44,500 bases of DNA, from positions 1-44,500 of the forward strand of contig JAABTQ010000025.1 in the NCBI GenBank assembly GCA_011389745.1. The letters run 5' to 3'. The position numbers and the translations under genes were made by a program. Source of the DNA: Desulfobacteraceae bacterium. Lineage in GTDB: Bacteria; Desulfobacterota; Desulfobacteria; Desulfobacterales; SKZT01. This document shows, in pieces, positions 26,375 through 35,923 of the stretch (position 1 is its first letter; each line of letters opens with the position of its first letter). The notes beneath the pieces are model-generated. The model ran no database searches. It was not told the origin of the DNA and saw only the letters and a list, made by a program, of their open reading frames with translations.

Positions 26375-27937
26375 ATGATTAGGAATAGAACAAAACCGAG
26401 AATTTTGATCATAACACCTGAAGTCACGTATCTTCCTGAACGAATGGCGACAATATCCGGCAGTGTAACCGCCAAAGCAGGAGGGCTGGCTGATGTTTCC
26501 GCTGCGCTGATCAACGCACTTTTTACTCAGGGAGCGGACGTTCATGTGGCCATACCGGACTACCGGGCCATTTTCAATGGACGATTATCCGCTTACTTAA
26601 AAAAAGAACAACAGACGCTCCGTCGGGTGACTTCCGATGACCGTGTACACTTGGCGGCTGACCGCGCCTTTTATTATCTTAATAATGTTTACTCGGATCA
26701 TGGCGGAGAAAACAGCATGATTTCCCTGGCCTTTCAACGGGAAGTAATCAATAATCTCATTCCCCGGATTCGCCCGGATCTGATCCACTGCAATGACTGG
26801 ATGACCGGACTGATTCCGGCGATGGCAAAAAAAGCGGGAATCCCGTCCTTATTCACAATACATAACGTACATTCAGTCAAAACCAATCTTGAAATCATTG
26901 AGGATCGCGGCATCGACGCAGCCAATTTCTGGGATAATCTTTATTATGATTTTCCACCTTCCTGTTACGAAGAAGCCCGGAAAAAAAACGTTCCGATAAA
27001 TTTTCTTGTATCCGGTGTATTTGCAGCAGATTTTGTTAATGTGGTCAGTCCTACATTTTTAAAAGAAATCGTGGAAGGTCGTCACGGGTTTGTTGATTAT
27101 CATCTGCGAAGGGAACTGAGCAACAAATATGAGGCCAGTTGTGCGGTGGGCATACTTAACGCTCCTGATTCGACATGGGATCCCGAAACGGACGACAGCA
27201 TTTTTTGCAATTATGACTGTGAAAATTTTTCTGAAGGCAAAAGAAAAAACAAACTGGAACTCCAAAATATTTTAGGGCTTATCATGAATCCCGATGCCCC
27301 CTTGTTTTTCTGGCCGTCAAGGCTTGATCCCTATCAGAAAGGATGTAACCTCCTGTCCGATATTTTATACCAGGTGACCTCCAAATACTGGAATGATAAC
27401 CTTCAGATCGTCTTTGTAGCCAATGGGGAATATCAGGATGTTTTCAAAGATATCGTTCGGTTGCACGACCTTGACCGTCGGGTTGCCGTTCGCGATTTTT
27501 CCGAACCGCTGGAGCGAATGGGGTATGCGGCCTCTGATTTCATTCTCATGCCTTCACTTTTCGAGCCATGCGGTTTGCCACAAATGACAGCGACTAAATA
27601 CGGATCTCTTCCGATCGCCTGTGACACCGGGGGTCTCCATGACACAATTTCTCATCTGGATCCGGAAAATAATTCCGGAAACGGATTTCTTTTCAAAATA
27701 TTTGACTCAGCCGGACTCTTCTGGGCCATTGACCAGGCAATGGTTTTTTATAAACTCGGACCGGAACAGAAAAATCGCCATATTCGCCGGATTATGAAGG
27801 AAGGTAAAGAACGGTTCAATCACGAGAATTGTGCAAAACAATATATCGACCTTTACCAAAGAATGCTCCGTCGGCCGGTGATAGATCCATCTGAAAAATT
27901 CTTGTGCGAATCGCCGCCGGAATGCATCGCACTATAA
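26375..27937 (+). CDS. glgA: Glycogen synthase (GT5)
   Basis: This 520-residue glycosyltransferase of family GT5 adds glucose from ADP-glucose (or UDP-glucose) to glycogen. The N-terminal substrate loop is SVTAKAGGLADVSAAL, with the sugar-nucleotide Lys at 34 (KAGGL). LIHCNDWMTGLIPAM and TIHNVHS follow, then the C-terminal Rossmann half with WPSRLDPYQKG and the catalytic-site region MPSLFEPCGLPQMTATKYGSLPI. This matches the E-X7-E retaining signature. CGGAGG precedes the ATG at 26375. It stands between repeats: a gap with a REP upstream and a 280-bp gap with a palindromic repeat before gap. It links the glycolytic genes to carbon storage. Confidence 0.94.
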   Translation: MIRNRTKPRILIITPEVTYLPERMATISGSVTAKAGGLADVSAALINALFTQGADVHVAIPDYRAIFNGRLSAYLKKEQQTLRRVTSDDRVHLAADRAFYYLNNVYSDHGGENSMISLAFQREVINNLIPRIRPDLIHCNDWMTGLIPAMAKKAGIPSLFTIHNVHSVKTNLEIIEDRGIDAANFWDNLYYDFPPSCYEEARKKNVPINFLVSGVFAADFVNVVSPTFLKEIVEGRHGFVDYHLRRELSNKYEASCAVGILNAPDSTWDPETDDSIFCNYDCENFSEGKRKNKLELQNILGLIMNPDAPLFFWPSRLDPYQKGCNLLSDILYQVTSKYWNDNLQIVFVANGEYQDVFKDIVRLHDLDRRVAVRDFSEPLERMGYAASDFILMPSLFEPCGLPQMTATKYGSLPIACDTGGLHDTISHLDPENNSGNGFLFKIFDSAGLFWAIDQAMVFYKLGPEQKNRHIRRIMKEGKERFNHENCAKQYIDLYQRMLRRPVIDPSEKFLCESPPECIAL

Positions 27938-28118
27938 TCTGCGTCGAACAATGAATGGGACTCGATTTTCGGATGTTAATGGAAAGAGGTTTCAGGTGTC
28001 AGTGTAAAAAAGGGAATGTCCTGAACCTGACACATGACTTTTTTAACTTGTAAGTGCTCCACTTCGGCATGCGGAGCCAAAATCGGCAGGTAACATGTTT
28101 TTAGGGATGATTATTTTT

Positions 28119-28190
28119 ACGTCATACCGGCGAAGGCCGGTATCCAGGATTTTATAACATTCTGGACTCCGGCCTTCGCCGGAGTGACGG
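28119..28190. repeat. Paired GTCATTCCGG-type repeats facing each other
   Basis: GTCATACCGGCGAAGGCCGG at 28121-28140 and, inverted, CTCCGGCCTTCGCCGGAGTG at 28167-28186 with GAC following. Each half is a hairpin, and the two halves are also complementary. The repeat ends about 15 bp before the gap ribosome site, so it lies in the leader or promoter region of gap. Confidence 0.85.
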
Positions 28191-28217
28191 AACTTATTAC
28201 TTAGAAGGAGGAATAAC

Positions 28218-29210
28218 ATGATAAAAGTTGCAATCAATGGTCTGGGCAGGATCGGCAGGGCGACCCTCAAAATAATTCTTGAAACGCCCCAACTTGACCT
28301 GGTAGCTGTTAACGATCTTATTGCCCCTGACAATCTGGCATACCTGCTGAGCTACGACTCGGTCTATGGGAGATATTCCAGCACAGTGGAAGCCGGAAAA
28401 GACGTACTGGTAATAGATGGCGTCTCTTACGGATTTTTATCGGAAAAAGATCCATCCAATCTGCCCTGGAAAGCCCTTGGGGTCGATCTGGTATTTGAGT
28501 GCACCGGCGTATTTAGAAAGGAGCCCGAACTGAAAAAACATATAGAAGCCGGTGCCAGGTGGGTCATTTTGTCTGCGCCTGAAAAAACCGGGGTTTCCCC
28601 CACAGTGGTTCATGGTGTTAACCAGGCCGAAAGTTCTGCAAGAATAGTGTCGTGCGCCAGTTGCACCACCAACTGTATTGCACCCGTAGCCGAGGTGATG
28701 GACAGGCGAATCGGTGTAAAGAAGGCTGCGATGACCACTATTCATGCTTACACCACTAGCCAGAACATTGTGGATGGTCCCAGAAACAAATGGCGCCGTG
28801 GAAGGGCTGCTGCGATCAATTTCGTACCCACATCTACCGGAGCTGCCAAAGCTGCCACACAAGTGCTTCCCCAATTCAAAGATAAATTTGATGGAGTTGC
28901 TGTGCGAGGCCCGGTTGCCGTCGGCTCGCTGGCGGATCTGGTGTTTGTCACCAGCAGGGCAGTCTCAGTGGATGAAGTCAATCAAATCTTTAAAGAGGAA
29001 GCCTCGGGGCCGCGCTATAAAAATATTATGGGCGTTACGGAAGTTCCGTTGGTTTCTTCGGATATTATTAAGGATCCAAGAGCGTCGATAGTGGACCTGA
29101 CCATGACCCAGGTGGTGGATAAAGATCTGGTTAAAATCATGGCCTGGTATGATAACGAGTGGGGATACAGTACCCAGATGGTCCGTGAAGCTGTTCGGCT
29201 GACCGGTTAA
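28218..29210 (+). CDS. gap: Glyceraldehyde-3-phosphate dehydrogenase
   Basis: This 330-residue enzyme oxidises glyceraldehyde 3-phosphate to 1,3-bisphosphoglycerate with NAD. The dinucleotide motif is INGLGRIGRATLK, and VAVNDL carries the Asp favouring NAD. The catalytic Cys is in SCASCTTNCIAP, the His lies in TTIHAYT, and NFVPTSTGAAKA and WYDNEWGYS close the family pattern. Small departures from the usual consensus (SNLPW, SPTVVHGVN) do not touch catalytic residues. AGAAGGAGG precedes the ATG. It is the first of three genes (gap, pgk, apgM) with 37- and 50-bp gaps, a lower-glycolysis operon that can run in either direction. Confidence 0.96.
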   Translation: MIKVAINGLGRIGRATLKIILETPQLDLVAVNDLIAPDNLAYLLSYDSVYGRYSSTVEAGKDVLVIDGVSYGFLSEKDPSNLPWKALGVDLVFECTGVFRKEPELKKHIEAGARWVILSAPEKTGVSPTVVHGVNQAESSARIVSCASCTTNCIAPVAEVMDRRIGVKKAAMTTIHAYTTSQNIVDGPRNKWRRGRAAAINFVPTSTGAAKAATQVLPQFKDKFDGVAVRGPVAVGSLADLVFVTSRAVSVDEVNQIFKEEASGPRYKNIMGVTEVPLVSSDIIKDPRASIVDLTMTQVVDKDLVKIMAWYDNEWGYSTQMVREAVRLTG

Positions 29211-29247
29211 AAGGTCTTATCATTTTGCTTATCAGCGGGAGAAAAAA

Positions 29248-30420
29248 ATGACCAAAAAAACCGTCAAAGATGTGAATGTTAAAGAAAAAAAAGTTCTGGT
29301 GCGATGTGATTTTAACGTTCCGTTAAAAGAGGGGGCTGTGGCCGACGACACGCGGATCCGGGCAACTTTGCCCACCATTGAATATCTTATGAAGCATCGG
29401 GCCGGAGTGGTGCTTTGCTCCCACCTGGGTCGTCCCAAGGCGAAACCGGACGCAAAATTAAGCCTTCGGCCGGTAGCAAAGCGTTTGACGGAACTGCTCA
29501 AAGTCGGCGTGGGGATGCTGGATGATTGCATAGGCGATGAAGTTGAATCTGCTGTGACGGCTTTAAAGCCCGGTGAGGTGCTTCTTTTGGAAAATACGAG
29601 GTTTCATGAAGGTGAAAAATCAAATGATCCGGATTTTGCAGCTAAACTGGCAAAAGGATTTGATCTTTTTGTCAATGACGCTTTTGGCACAGCCCATCGT
29701 GCTCATGCTTCCACCGAAGGCGTGGCCCATCATTTGCCTGGATCAGCCGGTTTTCTGATGGCACGGGAGGTGGAAGCTTTGACACATCTGAGAGACAATC
29801 CGGCCAAGCCCGTTGCAGCTCTTTTCGGAGGTGTCAAAATTTCCGATAAGATCGGAACGATCGAAGCCTTCATAAACAAAAGCGAAGTTCTGCTCGTGGG
29901 CGGCGGCATGGCCAATATGTTCCTCAAAGTCAAAGGCCTGGAAATCGGCAGTTCCTTTATCGAAAAAGAAGGGCTTGATACAGCGGAAAAAATCATGAAG
30001 AAAGCAGAAGATAAACTGATATTGCCCGAAGATGTGGTTATTGCCCCGCAGATTCGTGAAAACGCCGAACACAAAACAGTCCCCGTGAATGAGATTTCTT
30101 CCGGATGGAAAATTGTTGATATTGGTCCTGTATCCGTTGATCTTTTTATCAATACACTCGGAAAAATGAAAACGGTAATATGGAATGGTCCTCTGGGTGT
30201 GTTTGAAACGGTCCCATTTGACAGAGGAACCAAAGCCATAGCTCGTGGGCTGGCCGGCCTGGATGCCGAGGTTTATATTGGTGGGGGGGATTCCGGTGCC
30301 GCCGTTCATCAGGCTGAAGTAGCCCATAAAATGACTCACGTTTCCACCGGTGGCGGAGCCTTTCTTGAATTTCTTGAGGGCAAACCCCTGCCCTGTCTTA
30401 CTGTGCTGCAAGACAAATAA
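29248..30420 (+). CDS. pgk: Phosphoglycerate kinase
   Basis: This 390-residue enzyme transfers phosphate from 1,3-bisphosphoglycerate to ADP. The signature VLVRCDFNVPLKEG is near the N-terminus. CSHLGRPKAK, LLLENTRFHEGEKSND and FVNDAFGTAHRAHAST form the substrate domain. ALFGGVKISDKIG and the C-terminal nucleotide-binding parts WNGPLGVFE and VYIGGGDSGAAV follow. The length is normal (about 390-400). GGGAGAAAAAA precedes the ATG. It is the middle gene of gap-pgk-apgM. Confidence 0.97.
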   Translation: MTKKTVKDVNVKEKKVLVRCDFNVPLKEGAVADDTRIRATLPTIEYLMKHRAGVVLCSHLGRPKAKPDAKLSLRPVAKRLTELLKVGVGMLDDCIGDEVESAVTALKPGEVLLLENTRFHEGEKSNDPDFAAKLAKGFDLFVNDAFGTAHRAHASTEGVAHHLPGSAGFLMAREVEALTHLRDNPAKPVAALFGGVKISDKIGTIEAFINKSEVLLVGGGMANMFLKVKGLEIGSSFIEKEGLDTAEKIMKKAEDKLILPEDVVIAPQIRENAEHKTVPVNEISSGWKIVDIGPVSVDLFINTLGKMKTVIWNGPLGVFETVPFDRGTKAIARGLAGLDAEVYIGGGDSGAAVHQAEVAHKMTHVSTGGGAFLEFLEGKPLPCLTVLQDK

Positions 30421-30470
30421 TCTGTTATAGAAAACCCATTTTTATGCATCTCAACAAAAAAGGAACAATT

Positions 30471-31676
30471 ATGGACTTCGAACTAATCCGCACCTTAATC
30501 AAACCCGCAGATACCAAGATGGTGCTTCTGGTTTTGGACGGCCTTGGGGGACTTCCCGCCAATCCAAAGGACTTTACTGAACTGGAGAAAGCCGAAACTC
30601 CGAACCTGGACAACCTGGCCAGGGAGGGAATCTGCGGGCTTCATCAGCCCATAGGACCGGGCATCACGCCCGGCAGCGGGCCTTCCCACCTTGCCCTTTT
30701 CGGATACGATCCTATCCAATACCAGGTAGGGCGCGGAGTTCCGGCAGCACTGGGTATTAAGTTCGACCTCGTGAAAAACGATGTTGCGGCGCGCGGAAAT
30801 TTCTGCACAGTGGATAAACAGGGTAAGGTCATCGACCGGCGAGCGGGTCGCATCCCCAATGAAAAAAACCTGGAATTATGCAAAAAACTTCGGAAAATCA
30901 AAATCCCGGATGTTGAACTCTTTGTGGATACGGTCAAAGAATACCGTTTTTTGCTGGTCATGCGTGGCGAAAATCTCTCCGGTCAACTGGCCGATACCGA
31001 TCCTCAAAATACCGGATTGAAGCCGCTTCCTCCGAAACCACTCACTTCCGAAGCCGAACGTACCGCCGAACTTGTAAAACAATTCATTGAAAAAGCTGGT
31101 GAGGTGCTGGCGGAAGATCACCCTGCCAACATGGTTCTGATGCGAGGTTTTTCCCAGAAACCCGACTGGCCGGTCTTTTCCGATACTTTTGGTATAAAGG
31201 CCGCCGCCATCGCCGCCTATCCTATGTATCGGGGAGTTTCCCGGCTGGTGGGAATGGACATTCTGGAAACCGGTGAAACACTTGAAGATGAAATCACTAC
31301 CCTTGAAAAGAATTGGAATGATTACGATTTTTTTTATTTTCACATAAAAAAAATCGATAGTGCAGGAGAGGATGGCGATTATAACCGCAAGGTCACCCTC
31401 ATCGAAGAGGCGGATACCGTGATTCCACGGATCATGAAATTGAATCCGGACGTGGTGGTGGTCACCGGCGACCATTCCACACCGTCAGTGATGAAAAACC
31501 ATTCGTGGCATCCGGTTCCCGTCCTGCTCTGGTCCAAATACTGCCGCAACGACATGGTGAACCGTTTTGGCGAACGGGCTTGCCTAGCCGGCGCTCTCGG
31601 CCCCCGACTCCCGACAGTGGATCTGATGCCGCTGATGATGGCCAATGCGGACCGCTTAAAGAAGTTCGGAGCCTGA
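30471..31676 (+). CDS. apgM: Cofactor-independent phosphoglycerate mutase, archaeal type
   Basis: This 401-residue metalloenzyme of the alkaline-phosphatase superfamily interconverts 3- and 2-phosphoglycerate without 2,3-bisphosphoglycerate. The N-terminal metal motif is VLLVLDGLGGLP, and the phosphorylated Ser lies in GSGPSHLALFGYDP. The C-terminal metal ligands are in VVTGDHSTPSVMKNHSWHP. The length fits the archaeal ApgM type (about 400), not the 510-residue GpmI. The open frame begins at 30444, but AAGGA lies 6 nt before the ATG at 30471. It is the last gene of the gap operon. ApgM is common in archaea and found in deltaproteobacteria, so no recent transfer need be assumed. Confidence 0.94.
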   Translation: MDFELIRTLIKPADTKMVLLVLDGLGGLPANPKDFTELEKAETPNLDNLAREGICGLHQPIGPGITPGSGPSHLALFGYDPIQYQVGRGVPAALGIKFDLVKNDVAARGNFCTVDKQGKVIDRRAGRIPNEKNLELCKKLRKIKIPDVELFVDTVKEYRFLLVMRGENLSGQLADTDPQNTGLKPLPPKPLTSEAERTAELVKQFIEKAGEVLAEDHPANMVLMRGFSQKPDWPVFSDTFGIKAAAIAAYPMYRGVSRLVGMDILETGETLEDEITTLEKNWNDYDFFYFHIKKIDSAGEDGDYNRKVTLIEEADTVIPRIMKLNPDVVVVTGDHSTPSVMKNHSWHPVPVLLWSKYCRNDMVNRFGERACLAGALGPRLPTVDLMPLMMANADRLKKFGA

Positions 31677-31843
31677 TCCATCCAAAAACCTTCCGAAAAC
31701 AGATCCTTTTAAATTTGATTTGAGGGAAATACGCTAAATCTGAGAAAAAAATACATAACTGAACGCATGGCGAACAGAAGTCCAAAAGCATATGATAGAT
31801 GCTGAAAAAAAAATATGAACCATCAAACCATAAAGGACATATC

Positions 31844-34333
31844 ATGCCTGAATCGGGACTAGAATTAAAACCGGGTCAGTTGTATCAGAAGTGTCAGCTC
31901 GATGAACTGGAGTTTGACACCACCGATGATTTCGAAAACCTTGCTGAATCCGCACACTTTATCGGACAGCCCCGAGCCGAACAGGCACTTGATTTCGGGA
32001 TCGGAATTGAGCGTGAGGGGTATAATATTTTTGCCTTAGGAGATCAGGGAGCCGGAAAACATACTTTTATACGAGACTTGCTGCATCGTCGTGCTAAAAA
32101 GGAAAAGACTCCGAAAGACATCTGTTATGTTACCAATTTCGAGAAACAGCATGCGCCGAGGCTGTTAATTTTGAAAGCCGGAAAAGGCAAAGCCCTGGCA
32201 GAAGATATGAAACGGCTGATAGAAGATATCCGAAATGCCATGCAGGGGGCACTTGAAAACGAAGAGTATCAAAACAGGGCCCAATCGATAATGGAAGAAA
32301 TGCACGAAAAACAAAAGCAGGCATTTGAAGAGCTTCGTCAAAAGGCGAGAAAAAGAGGGCTCGAGCCCGTGCCAACCCCCGGGGGGATGGCCTTTGCCGC
32401 GACCAAAGATGAAACTAAGGAGCCCCTTTCCTCTGAAGAATATGAAAAATTGTCCGATGAAGAAAAAAAAGGTATCGAGGATAAAATCGAAGAGATGCAA
32501 AAAGAAGCGCATCGCATCGCACAGAATATGCCCAAATGGCAGCGAGAGATTCGTGTAAAGCAGAAAGCCTTCAACCATGAAGTGACTGAATTTGCCATCG
32601 ATCCCCTTATTAACGAATTAAAGGAAAAGTATGCGGATCACGAAGCAGTTTGCGACTATCTTCAGGATGTACGCAATGACCTGATCGAAAACGTGCGCAC
32701 CCTGCTCCCGGGGCTTCAACAGCAGGCACCGCAACAACAGGCTCAGCATGCTTCCCACTCCCAGGGTGGCATGGAACCGGCCTCCTCCGGAGCAATGGAG
32801 CAGGCTGAACGTCGCTATCATGTCAATGTGCTGGTTGATCACAGCAAAAGTGAGGGTGCGCCGGTGGTCTATGAAATGAATCCGACATATCAGAATCTTT
32901 TCGGACGGGTCGAACATCTGGCCCAGATGGGGGCTCTGATTACCGATTTTACCATGATTCGTGCCGGTGCTATGCATCGGGCCAACGGAGGTTATCTTAT
33001 CCTGGATGCCATTAGAGTACTGACCGAACCCTTTGTCTGGGACGGGCTTAAACGAAGCCTGCGATCCGGAAAGCTCAAAATTGAGTCCATCGGTCAAATG
33101 TACAGCCTTATCAGCACTGTTTCATTGGAACCCGAAGCGCTGCCTGTCAAGGTCAAAGTCGTATTGATCGGGATTCCGCATTTTTATTATCTGTTAAGAT
33201 ATTATGATCCTGATTTCGGCCAATTGTTTAAAGTTCAGGCGGATTTTGCGCTGCAAATGGACAAAAGCCGGGAGAATTTGTCCGAGTTTGTCCGCTTGAT
33301 AGCGGGCGCAATACACAAGGAAAATCTGTTGCCGTTCAAACAAGAGGCTGTTGCCAGGGTGATCGAACGCGGCAGCCGTTTGCTCGGAGATAGCAAAAAA
33401 ATATCGCTTCATATGGAAGAAGTTTCAAATCTGCTGAATGAAGCGGATTATTGGGCGCGGAAAAACGGGGCTTCGATTGTTGAAGCCGGGCATGTCCAAA
33501 AAGCGATCGATTCATGGATTCATCGTTCGGATCGACTGCGTGAACTCATGCAAGAGCAGATCGAACGAGATATCGTAATGATCGATACAGAAGGCTCCCA
33601 TGTAGGCCAGGTAAACGGTCTTTCGGTGATTTCGCTGGGGGATTTCGCTTTCGGACGTCCAAGCCGCATCACGGCGCGCATCAGGTTAGGAAAGGGCGAA
33701 GTGGTGGATATTGAAAGGGAAGTGGCCATGGGTGGACCGATTCATTCCAAAGGCGTGCTGATTTTATCAGGATTTCTCGGTGGACGGTATTCCCTGGAAA
33801 ATCCGCTGTCACTTTCGGCCAGCCTGGTTTTCGAGCAATCCTATGGCGGTGTGGAGGGTGACAGCGCTTCATCGGCTGAGTTGTATGCATTACTTTCCGC
33901 TATCGCCGATGTTCCTGTCCGACAAAGCCTTGCGATTACCGGCTCTGTCAACCAACATGGCCGGATTCAGCCTATTGGCGGGGTGAATGAAAAAATCGAA
34001 GGTTTTTTTGATATCTGTGTGGCCAAAGGTCTGACCGGTGAGCAGGGGGTGCTGATCCCGGAGAGCAATATCCAACACCTCATGCTGAGGCAGGATGTCA
34101 TTGATGCCGTCGAAGCCGGGAAATTTCATATTCACGCGGTGAAAACAATTGACCAGGGCCTTGAAATTCTTACCGGTATGACTGCCGGGGAACCGGATGA
34201 TACCGGTGCATATCCGGAGGAATCCATCAACGGCAAGGTGCAGCAACGGTTGAAAGAATTTGCCGACAGAAGAAAACGTTTCGCAAGGGAGGCTTCCGAA
34301 TCCAAGAAAGATGATTTTGAAAGCGGCCATTAA
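31844..34333 (+). CDS. Lon-family ATP-dependent protease (AAA_32 type)
   Basis: This 829-residue protease is of the Lon-like group with an AAA_32 N-terminal part. The phosphate loop is GDQGAGKHT at 66-74, with His in the usual Ser/Thr place. A charged coiled-coil insert spans about 100-240. ANGGYLILDAIRVL is the Walker B region. The Lon proteolytic domain (about 575-770) has GDSASSAEL with catalytic Ser near 676 and GGVNEKIEGFF with catalytic Lys near 717. The N-terminal substrate domain of classical Lon is missing, as usual for this group. It probably degrades damaged proteins in the cytoplasm. GGACATATC precedes the ATG at 31844. A universal stress protein follows 51 bp later. Confidence 0.9.
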   Translation: MPESGLELKPGQLYQKCQLDELEFDTTDDFENLAESAHFIGQPRAEQALDFGIGIEREGYNIFALGDQGAGKHTFIRDLLHRRAKKEKTPKDICYVTNFEKQHAPRLLILKAGKGKALAEDMKRLIEDIRNAMQGALENEEYQNRAQSIMEEMHEKQKQAFEELRQKARKRGLEPVPTPGGMAFAATKDETKEPLSSEEYEKLSDEEKKGIEDKIEEMQKEAHRIAQNMPKWQREIRVKQKAFNHEVTEFAIDPLINELKEKYADHEAVCDYLQDVRNDLIENVRTLLPGLQQQAPQQQAQHASHSQGGMEPASSGAMEQAERRYHVNVLVDHSKSEGAPVVYEMNPTYQNLFGRVEHLAQMGALITDFTMIRAGAMHRANGGYLILDAIRVLTEPFVWDGLKRSLRSGKLKIESIGQMYSLISTVSLEPEALPVKVKVVLIGIPHFYYLLRYYDPDFGQLFKVQADFALQMDKSRENLSEFVRLIAGAIHKENLLPFKQEAVARVIERGSRLLGDSKKISLHMEEVSNLLNEADYWARKNGASIVEAGHVQKAIDSWIHRSDRLRELMQEQIERDIVMIDTEGSHVGQVNGLSVISLGDFAFGRPSRITARIRLGKGEVVDIEREVAMGGPIHSKGVLILSGFLGGRYSLENPLSLSASLVFEQSYGGVEGDSASSAELYALLSAIADVPVRQSLAITGSVNQHGRIQPIGGVNEKIEGFFDICVAKGLTGEQGVLIPESNIQHLMLRQDVIDAVEAGKFHIHAVKTIDQGLEILTGMTAGEPDDTGAYPEESINGKVQQRLKEFADRRKRFAREASESKKDDFESGH

Positions 34334-34384
34334 AAATTGTTACGGTTTTTTTACCAACTCATCAAGCAAAGGTGGAACACGCAA

Positions 34385-35239
34385 ATGAGTGAAAAATATA
34401 CGGGTCATTCACCGATCCGACGGATTCTGGTGGCCTTGGACGCTTCAACATCGAGCCTGAATGCATTACAAACGGCTGTCGACCTGGCCACGCGTTTTGA
34501 GGCCGAACTGCTGGGTCTTTTTGTGGAAGATATCAACTTGCTGCGCTTGGCTCAATTGCCTTTTGCCAGAGAAATCAGCTTTTTTTTATCCCGGTCGCGC
34601 AGGATTGCGCCGCAAGAAATGGAATTACAGTTGCGCACCCAGGCGGCACGAATTCGCAAAGTGCTGGCCCAAACCTCCGAGCGGCTAAATGTGTCCTGGG
34701 AATTCCGTACAGTCCGGGGCGATGTAGGGTCTGAAGTCTTGTCTGCCGGTGCCGACACGGACCTGGTGGTCATGGGAAAAATCGGACGGTCCCTGCCCGG
34801 AATGCAGCGTTCCGGATCTACGGTGCGTACCCTTTTATTGCAGCGTACAGGTATGACCATGATCCTGAAAACCAGGGTTCAATTTATCCGAACTCCGGTT
34901 GTCGCGGTGTACGATGACACCGTATCAGCGGGTAAGATATTGGATACGGCGGTCTATCTCGCACAACTTCACGATGCGCCACTGATTGTATTCATTGTCG
35001 CCGAAACTGTGGAGGAAGCCGAAGCCTATAAACACCATGCCTCCGAACATTTGAGACATTTGGGAATCCAGGTCGGATTCAGACAAATCATCAAGCCGAC
35101 TCTGTCTGAATTGGCCGACCGCATCCGTCGGGATACAATGGGGCCGGTAATTATCCCTTGTCTGGAGGGCTGGTTTGAAGGAGAAAAACTTTGCAGCCTG
35201 ATAGATGAAATCGCCAACCCGGTTTTACTGATTCGGTAG
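34385..35239 (+). CDS. Universal stress protein (tandem UspA-like)
   Basis: This 284-residue cytoplasmic protein has an N-terminal UspA domain (about 12-155): RRILVALDASTSSLNAL, LLGLFVEDIN, RTVRGDVGSEVL and DLVVMGKIGRSLPGM. The ATP-binding glycine pattern is only partly kept. The second half (about 160-284) is a diverged Usp-like domain: VVAVYDDTVSAGKILDTAV, LIVFIVAET and PVIIPCLEGW. Usp proteins help survival under starvation or stress by unknown means. AAGGTGG precedes the ATG at 34385; the longer frame from 34337 has no ribosome site. It lies between the Lon-like protease and the DUF2383 gene on the same strand, suggesting a stress operon. Confidence 0.88.
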   Translation: MSEKYTGHSPIRRILVALDASTSSLNALQTAVDLATRFEAELLGLFVEDINLLRLAQLPFAREISFFLSRSRRIAPQEMELQLRTQAARIRKVLAQTSERLNVSWEFRTVRGDVGSEVLSAGADTDLVVMGKIGRSLPGMQRSGSTVRTLLLQRTGMTMILKTRVQFIRTPVVAVYDDTVSAGKILDTAVYLAQLHDAPLIVFIVAETVEEAEAYKHHASEHLRHLGIQVGFRQIIKPTLSELADRIRRDTMGPVIIPCLEGWFEGEKLCSLIDEIANPVLLIR

Positions 35240-35301
35240 TTAAAAGCGCTCCGCCCGACAACTGAACACTGAGTTACACTCAAATTAAAAAAGGTTAAAA
35301 A

Positions 35302-35736
35302 GTGGATACTAACAAGCTGATAAAAGAATTAGAAGAATTGGTTCAGGTAGACATCGACATCGTCCATACCTATGACCGGGTTCTTGATGAAATTTCCGAT
35401 GAGATTATTCGTTCACGGCTGACGGCATTCCGGGGCAGCCACATCAATCATATCGCCGATATTTCAGAGGACATTCTATCGCTGGGGGGAGAGCCCCCGA
35501 AACTGACAAAAGATTTCAAAGGATATGTCATTGAGGCGTTTGCTGTCTTGCGAACAGCGGTCGGAATGAAAAGTGCATTGAAGGCTCTGAAAACCGCTGA
35601 AACTATAGCCTGTCGGTATTACGGACAGATCGTGTCAAAAGAGACACCTTCGGCTTTAAAGGATCGATTGAGAAAACACTTCAGCGACAAAAAGATCCAT
35701 CTGGAATATATTAACAATAATTTAAAAGTGCTTTAA
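35302..35736 (+). CDS. DUF2383-like ferritin-fold protein
   Basis: This 144-residue helical protein resembles DUF2383 (PA2169-family, ferritin-like four-helix bundle). LIKELEELVQVDIDIVHTYDRVLDEI, then FRGSHINHIADISEDILSLGGEPP, is the characteristic N-terminal helix pair. The C-terminal half is helical with LKTAETIACRYYGQIVS. Possible metal ligands (Asp, His, Glu) are present in the first half, but no diiron motif is certain. The start is GTG at 35302, with AAAAAGG upstream. It follows the universal stress protein by 62 bp on the same strand. It is the fourth ferritin-superfamily protein in the window. Confidence 0.7.
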   Translation: MDTNKLIKELEELVQVDIDIVHTYDRVLDEISDEIIRSRLTAFRGSHINHIADISEDILSLGGEPPKLTKDFKGYVIEAFAVLRTAVGMKSALKALKTAETIACRYYGQIVSKETPSALKDRLRKHFSDKKIHLEYINNNLKVL

Positions 35737-35776
35737 ACAGGATCAGGCTTGTCCAATCCCCGGGTTATAGGTTATC

Positions 35777-35923
35777 CAAATTGCGCTACTCAATGGAATT
35801 AAGGCGCTGTTGGCCAGGGAGCTTCGGGGAACCAATATTTTGATCAACTCCGTCTGTCCCGGCTGCGTGCGGACTCAAATGGGAGGAAAGCAGGTTGCCG
35901 GATCGCACCTACGGCCCTTATGA
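35777..35923 (+). pseudogene. C-terminal fragment of a short-chain dehydrogenase
   Basis: A frame without start reads LNGIKALLARELRGTNILIN, then SVCPGCVRTQMGG, the region after the catalytic YxxxK in SDR enzymes (usual form VNSVCPGWVRTDMGG). Upstream sequence with the Rossmann motif and YxxxK is absent. The frame ends at the TGA at 35921, inside the DUF4010 fragment, so the two remnants are fused end to end. It is non-functional. Confidence 0.75.

Noticed and set aside
29730-30411. Long antisense open frames over pgk and other genes
   Set aside because: They are shadows of strongly conserved enzymes on the other strand, without motifs of their own.
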